Origin: Nyssa sinensis
Taxonomy: Eukaryota > Streptophyta > Magnoliopsida > Cornales > Nyssaceae
Direction of reading: 5' to 3'
Assembly (NCBI GenBank): GCA_008638375.1
Contig: CM018052.1
Span: forward strand, 20,911,071 to 20,975,070
Length of the DNA: 64,000 nt
Position numbers and translations under genes: made by a program. The notes below the pieces were generated by a model. It did not search any database, was not told the origin of the DNA, and saw only the letters and a program-made list of their open reading frames with translations. This document shows, in pieces, positions 57,903 through 64,000 of the stretch; position 1 is the first letter of the stretch, and each line of letters opens with the position of its first letter.

Positions 57903-58936
57903 ATATATCACTTGAAATCCAAATTAGCCTCAAAAGTGATCGGAAAGAGAAGCCTTTTGTTCCAATCCAAGTCGGCGAAGAGATAGCTCTTGGTGCCGCG
58001 ACTATCACCGATAATTTACGTCGAATCAACATCAGGATTAGAATCAAATGCAAAAGCAACTAAGTATCTAAAAAATAGGCACAACAAATATAAGTTTGAT
58101 TGTTTTCATGGTTTTAGATATATTTACATCATGACTATAGAAAAGAGCCTTAATACAAGAAATGTTTCTACAATTTCTATTTTTCTCAGTTCACAAAGTT
58201 TTATTATATTTTATTCTCTTTATCATTCAAAATGTTATAATAAAATGTAGTTATAATTACTTTCTCTGATTAAAATTATATTTAATTTAAAGCAACAAAA
58301 CTTATTGCCATTAGACATTCTAGCTTTTGTTTCACATATAGTAGACTTTCTAATAAATAATGATTTCTAAAAAAATTAAGAAATTACCAATTAATAGAAT
58401 AGTAATTATAAAATTTTTTAAAACTCAAAATAGTTAATTATAGAGAATTTTATTTCTAGAAAATAATGATATTCCTTATTCCTTCCTAAAATTACAAGAA
58501 TGAGTTGGTAGCTAGAATATTAGAAAAAGGACTATTCGCCCAAATGTCCCAAAGAGGTGGTTAATTAGGATAGGGTCCAACAACATTTTTTTTAAGCCCC
58601 AAAAGTCCTTAATAATTTTGTGTCTAAAGTACTCTTTTATCTATCTTCAATGTACCTCCTAAGATTTACCTAACACAATTGCAGTAGAACAAGACACGTG
58701 TTCTAAGATTTATTTTTAAATTTTAAAATATAATATCTCACAAAATATAAATCTATTTTTAAAAAATATATATATATATTTGGGTTGTAAAAATTGAGAT
58801 TTATCAAACAAGATTCATATTGCATATGAAATTTTGAAACAAAAATTAGTTTATTTTTTATAGTGAAATTTCACTGTTTCTCTCAAAATTGTTTTTCACC
58901 ATTTAAGATTCATATTTTCAGTATCAGCATTTGTTC
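57903..58936. other. AT-rich DNA, no gene recognised
   Basis: Short ORFs only. A (TA)n tract lies at 58769-58779. Nothing could be assigned. Confidence 0.5.
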
Positions 58937-61900
58937 TGTCACAACTCAAAAATTCGAGCCGCGACTTAAGGGTCATTTGACCCTTAACGGGATGGTAATT
59001 TACTAGATCAACCTAGTCAAGTATATAAAAAATACACGCTAATTTTTTTTTTTTTGAACAACCATTATTATTTGAATTCATTTCATTACTACGACTGTAC
59101 TTGTTTAAGTCCCGTGAAATTAACTTTTATTAAGTTCAATTATAAAAGGACTATATGTCAATGATATATAGTGTAGTCATACTATTTAGAGCTGACTCTA
59201 CTATCTATTGATACAAGTGTATAGATACAAAGAGATGAATAAAAAGGGTACACACAACCTTGTATAAAATGAGTGACAATACGATCTAAGTCCATCTTAT
59301 ATTTGAGATCAATCCTGCAACTGTCATCTACCAGTCCAGTACATGCCATGCTCATGAACAATAAGGGTGATCCATAACGTTCAAGGTTTTCCCAAAACAC
59401 ACAAGTAATTAGCGTGCAAAAACTAATGCAAGTCCGAAGAGGACAATTCTTAATGACCAGTATGCAACACAAGCACCCAAAAATATTATCTAATAATTCA
59501 TACGTATAGATTCACTAATCAACAGGGTACGATATAATCTAATATTCTATAACAGTAGGAAAATGAACAATATAGTATCACAATATATCTGAGTATATCT
59601 GTTCTCAACGAACGCCATTTCCTATTCAAAATAATAGCAACAACAATATATATCAAACGTGTGCAATCCACAACACAACTATAAGATCAAATGTACAACA
59701 TTCAACATGTGTAAGCCCATAAGACAATCCGCATAAACAATATATATGTCATTTATCAATACAACCAATGTGCACATCTATGCCACATGAATGTATTGTG
59801 CAATATTTTATGATGTTATGTTCATGTTTTGATGTTCACAGGGCTCCCGTTAAGCTCATTCTAAACCTGCAGATCTATAGACTCAATACCCGAGGTGTCA
59901 TTCAGGGGCTACTAACCAATAGAACCAGGCAACCTCCCGCACAGAGTTTCGGCTCGACTAAAGGGAAAACTCTGTCCCAATCATAAGATTTTCAGGTAAT
60001 AAGGATGATCACAATCCATCTACGAATATTCTATCTGATCTCATTATGTCTTCATGAAAAATGCAATGCATCAAACCTATATGCATAATTAGGGAATCCA
60101 TCCAACATCTCGAGAAATACAATAACAAAACTCAAGAAAAATTGCATTTTTAGTACGCACATATATGATAATAGGCATAGTAAAGTATCTACAATAGTCA
60201 AGCTATTAAGATGCCATAATAAGCATGTAATAATAGCTAACAAATAAGTAACTGTAAGGAAATATACTTAAGTTCTTCATGCTTAAGTATCCAATATTTT
60301 ATGAGTTTATGGTTTAACTTTCAAGGCCACCCTAGCCTACCGTACTTATGTTTGACGTTAGTTCCACAAGCTCTCTAAGGCTAATACTACTACAACCTAT
60401 ACATGGAGTATCTATTTCCCAATACGAATAGATTTTTTAACCTCAAAAATCTTAAGGAGGGCTTATCCCGAAGATTGTGCATCATTTAGATATCCTTTAA
60501 AACTTTAAGGGTATTTTCATAATTTTACCAAAATTAATTTCACGCCTATCGAGACATCGTCTCACAAAATGAACCTTGAAAACAGATCCAAAAATGTCAA
60601 AAATCTTAAAATAGGTCTCACTGTGTTTTATTTCTCCTTTAAATGTCTATTTAATGCCAAAAGGCATTATTATAATTCTACCGATATAGTAATCACATCT
60701 ACCGAGACACTATCTCACCAAAAAAACTTCAAAAATGGACTCAGAATGTCTAAAAACCCTAATTTAGGTCTTTTTGTATTTTATTTTCTCCTTCAGGTAT
60801 CTAAACTATACTCAAGGTAATTATTGTAATTTTGCCGATGCTAATTTCATGTCCATCGAGATACTATCTCACCAAACGGGCCTTGAAAATATATTCAGAA
60901 GGTCTAAAAACCCTAGTCCTTTTAAGTATAAATTTTTCTATTAGGTATCTATTCCATGCCTAAGGCATTATTGTAATTTTACACATTCATATGGGTCATC
61001 ACTGTGTCCTAGTTTAATCAATCTGATATTGTATTTGAATTCATGACGTCCAAAAATCTTGAAAACACATTTTCTGAATTTTAATTAGGTGATCACATTC
61101 AATCTAACCATAGGGATAAAATTATCATTTTACTAATTTATGTGGGACCACATTTTGAGTCTCAATTTACTCAAGCAATCATTATATCTAAGCACAGGGC
61201 AACCAAAACTTTGAGAATTAAATTGTCTCATTTCACAAATTAAAACATAAATTAACCATTCTTTAATTAATTAATACAAAATTAAACTTTATGTACTTTC
61301 AGGGAAGTAATTTATCCCCCTTTCCAAAATTTCAAGATCTTAACCTTTCTCTAATTAATTGAATCTCTTAAACTCTCATATAACAAATCCAATACTTTAA
61401 ACTTACTTTTAATTTATTCATATCTTTAAACCACTATCTAATTTAATCTAAGATTTTAGTTACTTTATAAAGATAAAACTCTCATTTCTTTAGAATTTAA
61501 CATAAAACATTAATCATTCTTTAATTTCACTCAAAGTATTTACACCATTTATCAACTCCTCCTACACAGCAGCCATGTATATAACCTGTCACAAACACTC
61601 ACGCACAGCATGGATGTCCAGAGTGCTAAACCCCTTTTCTAACTTTTTTTTTTGTTTTTCGTCATTAGCCATTTATAATATATATTATTTGAGAGAATAA
61701 CTTGATTCCATTCATCAAGAATCTTATAAACCAAACCAAGCCAGATTAGTAACTAAATTATCATTTTTTTCTTCCATTGTACAACAATCAATCCTTCCAA
61801 AATATAAACAAAATACAAAAATCATAAATTAATCATATTCAAATTTACAGAGTTCCTATTTACTAGGGACCCTATTTTGGCCCTCTTCTGCTCCACGGAC

Positions 61901-62023
61901 CTGAGTGTGGTTTGGACACACACACGCACATCCACACAGTGTAACACGCACATATGTATATAGCTCTACTCATATTTCAAATGCCCATCCATCCATACGT
62001 GTGTGTGTGTATATATATATATA
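58937..62023 (-). repeat. LTR of the Tekay-like superfamily, opposite orientation
   Basis: On the plus strand it opens TGTCACAACTCAAAAATTCG, the reverse complement of an LTR end like GGGTCGTGACA. Inside are three tandem units of about 155 bp (60500-60960), each with ATCGAGAYA...TATCTCACCAAA-type words and a closing AGGTATCTA/AATGTCTA stretch. These correspond to the ACTCAACGGTGAAGTCC repeats of the other LTRs. The far end is not visible because another element begins at about 62024. Confidence 0.6.
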
Positions 62024-63358
62024 TGCTGCGACTTTATTATTGTAATCCCCAAGTGCATGATATCGTGAAGTAATAATACTCGATGAGTTCGAAGTCGAAC
62101 CATAGGAAATTTAAGACAATTGACAAAAATAAAAATTTAATAAAAATCAAATATGTTTGCTTGGAAAAAATGGTTGGTTAATTTCTAAAACAAATGAAAT
62201 AACTAAAAATAATATAGATGACTACTAAGGCATCAGAGATCCACAACAACAAACTTATGATAATTGTGTGTGATTCTCTTTTTATACTCAATTGAAATTC
62301 ACACAAAAGATGATCCCAATCGAAAGATGGAGCCTTGATTATGAAAATACTATTATGTTTGGTTAATTCAAAACATGGCAACACTAGTTATTTGATTCAC
62401 ATAGATTCTAAGTATTTATCGTGCCCCGAGTCTACGATAAATCAAAGAATTATACAGAACAAAGAAACCTTACTAATAATTGAATTAAACAAAAAAATAT
62501 TGAATCTTGCATTAAGAGCATTGGCGAATTACACAACAAAATCATACAGTTGTTGTTGCTTCACTCCTAACCTTAGCCAAAGTTTTAGAAACTCATTACA
62601 AACTTAAAATCACAAGAAAATACAATAAATGAGTTGAACATGATGAAGAATCTCTCTCTGTTCCGTAAATATCACTATATGATGAGAGGTCCTCTTCTTC
62701 ACTTTTTGTTCATAGCTTTACCTCATGTCCCTCTTGACAATTCTCATATAAGTTTCCATGAAAATATGATTCTGGAGATACATTAGGTATGGGAGACATT
62801 TAGCCAAATTTTTAGGCTTCTATTTGGAGCCTAATTGACTATAGTAAACGTCCAAAATTGGAAAACTCTATTTCAGTAGCCATTGTAGCCCTTTATGTTA
62901 GCTTTCCAACCCAAGATGTTTCATGCCAAACCAAATTCGTATTTAAAAAATATGGTCAAAATACTGCATAGTGGTCAAACTGCGTCCAAGTATGGCAGAC
63001 ACTATAATAGCAGCAACTTTAGGACAATATTTAAGCCTTCAAAGGTTTGAATTAGGCTTTTTCCATGAAACACAACTTGTATAAATCTGAATTATCTTTC
63101 CAACGCCACAAAGATCAACTCAATCCGATATCGGAGACAAAATATATGATACTTTTGCTTTAACTGATCAAAAATGATCTTAGATCCACTTTGAATTATT
63201 TTTCATGGCTCTAATGGGTCCAAATATCATCTTTTGGCAAAATATTATCACCATCCTGCAAAAGACTACAATTGCATCAATTACACTAAATTTAATATAT
63301 TTTATTAACTAAAAATATAAATTAAGAGGTAACATAAATGATTGTTTAGTGATTATCA
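62024..63358 (+). mobile_element. LTR-like element related to 49952-51162
   Basis: It shares a GTTCGAAGTCGAACCATAGG segment near the start (compare GGGTCGAACCCACAG), the same general plan, and an end in TTATCA. After the end comes CACCCTCCCAACTTACACTTTGCTAGTCCTCAAG-type sequence (63359-63393), which looks like the start of an internal region. The left boundary (TG at 62024) is tentative. Confidence 0.5.
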
Positions 63359-63409
63359 CACCCTCCCAACTTACACTTTGCTAGTCCTCAAGCAAAGTAA
63401 GATAAAGAG

Positions 63410-63580
63410 ATAACTACACTTACCTCCCCTGAAATTTCTGATAATTACAGAAACCTCCCCTATACTTTCTGAAATAACATTGTCTCCCCTATCAGTCTTG
63501 TTTCCTTAACGCCCTTAACGGAATTAGTAAAATTACTAATTTACCCTTGTATTTTAATATTATAATTTTATCAAAAAAAT
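63410..63580. repeat. Dispersed-repeat fragment (ACCTCCCCT-type)
   Basis: Spaced words TTACCTCCCCTGAAATTTCT, AAACCTCCCCTATACTTTCT and TGTCTCCCCTATCAG recur at intervals of about 33-35 bases. From memory this resembles a plant dispersed repeat. The class could not be established. Confidence 0.35.
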
Positions 63581-63589
63581 CCATAACTC

Positions 63590-64000
63590 TCTCTCTCTCT
63601 CCTCCTCGTCCATCCTCTCTCTCCATCCAAATCCCCCTCAGTAGAAGCAAATCGGTGGAAGCAACTATAGGATAAAATTATAACCCCAAAACTTTAATAA
63701 TTAGTCAACACAAGCAGCTGGATTTGGTTGATGAGCCAGACGAAGGAGATGGAGGCATTGACCACGACGGGGGCGGCTGTGAAGATCGTGTGGTCCCCGG
63801 AGGAGGCGGTGAAGGGACCGACGGCGGAGGTGGAGATGAAGAAGAATCCGGTGTTGGCGGTGGCGAGTTGGCCGATGCTGGAGGTGATGGAGAGGTTGAT
63901 GGCGCTGGAAGTGATGGAGAGGTCGATGACGTTGGATTTGAAAGCGGCGGCGGCGGAGAAGCAGCCGGCGCTATAGGAGGTGGCGGAGACGCAGCGGGAG
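63590..64000 (-). other. GC-rich edge, possible Pro/Ser-rich coding region
   Basis: From about 63730 the sequence becomes GC-rich with strong three-base periodicity. The minus strand is open from 64000 to a TGA at about 63712, encoding a Pro/Ser-rich chain (for example SPPPPIAPAASPPPPLSNP and SSSSPPPPSVPSPPPPPG). Such chains occur in extensins and in the extracellular part of PERK-type receptor kinases. No membrane segment or kinase domain follows at lower coordinates. The plus strand also has an open frame (63728-63976) that looks like its shadow. Confidence 0.35.

Overview
This window is nuclear DNA of a flowering plant, most likely a eudicot. It is AT-rich, has one gene with GT-AG introns, and is dominated by retrotransposons of plant type (Ty1/copia, Ty3/gypsy of the Tat and Tekay-like groups, plant LINEs), with hAT-type DNA elements, tRNA-derived SINE-like pieces and many microsatellites. 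The species cannot be named from the sequence alone.

Layout. 1-2840: 3' part of a decayed copia element ending in its 3' LTR. 4425-6530: LINE remnant missing the catalytic block of its reverse transcriptase. 6726-9730: a non-coding sequence of about 1.5 kb present twice in tandem. 9731-17749: gene-poor DNA with local duplications, two hAT-type elements with 8-bp target duplications (13203-13885 and 14902-15349), a LINE fragment and one possible orphan exon. 17750-28500 (minus strand): the only convincing intact host gene, a CTD small phosphatase-like (SSP4-type) gene with six coding exons encoding 477 residues and a separate 5'UTR exon.

29329-42690: a Tat-lineage Ty3/gypsy element on the minus strand, 13.4 kb with 511/509-bp LTRs and CTTTC target duplications. 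It has decayed gag, protease, reverse transcriptase, two RNase H domains and integrase. Downstream of pol it carries a 63-bp tandem array and an extra ORF in antisense. A solo LTR-like block of about 3.7 kb (33034-36745) has landed inside its last integrase codons. 44450-57902: a rearranged LTR remnant interrupted by a 12.3-kb gag-only element (45312-57602, TTGCA duplications). Its left LTR carries a private 959-bp tandem duplication, and its gag is split by a 1.2-kb LTR-like insertion. 58937-62020: another LTR of the same superfamily in opposite orientation. 62024-63358: a relative of the 1.2-kb insertion. 63590-64000: GC-rich sequence that may be the edge of a Pro/Ser-rich coding region.

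The genes do not form a pathway. The window is one housekeeping-type phosphatase gene beside a nest of transposons inserted into one another, whose order can be read from target duplications and restored reading frames. No CRISPR, operon, rRNA or intact tRNA gene was seen.
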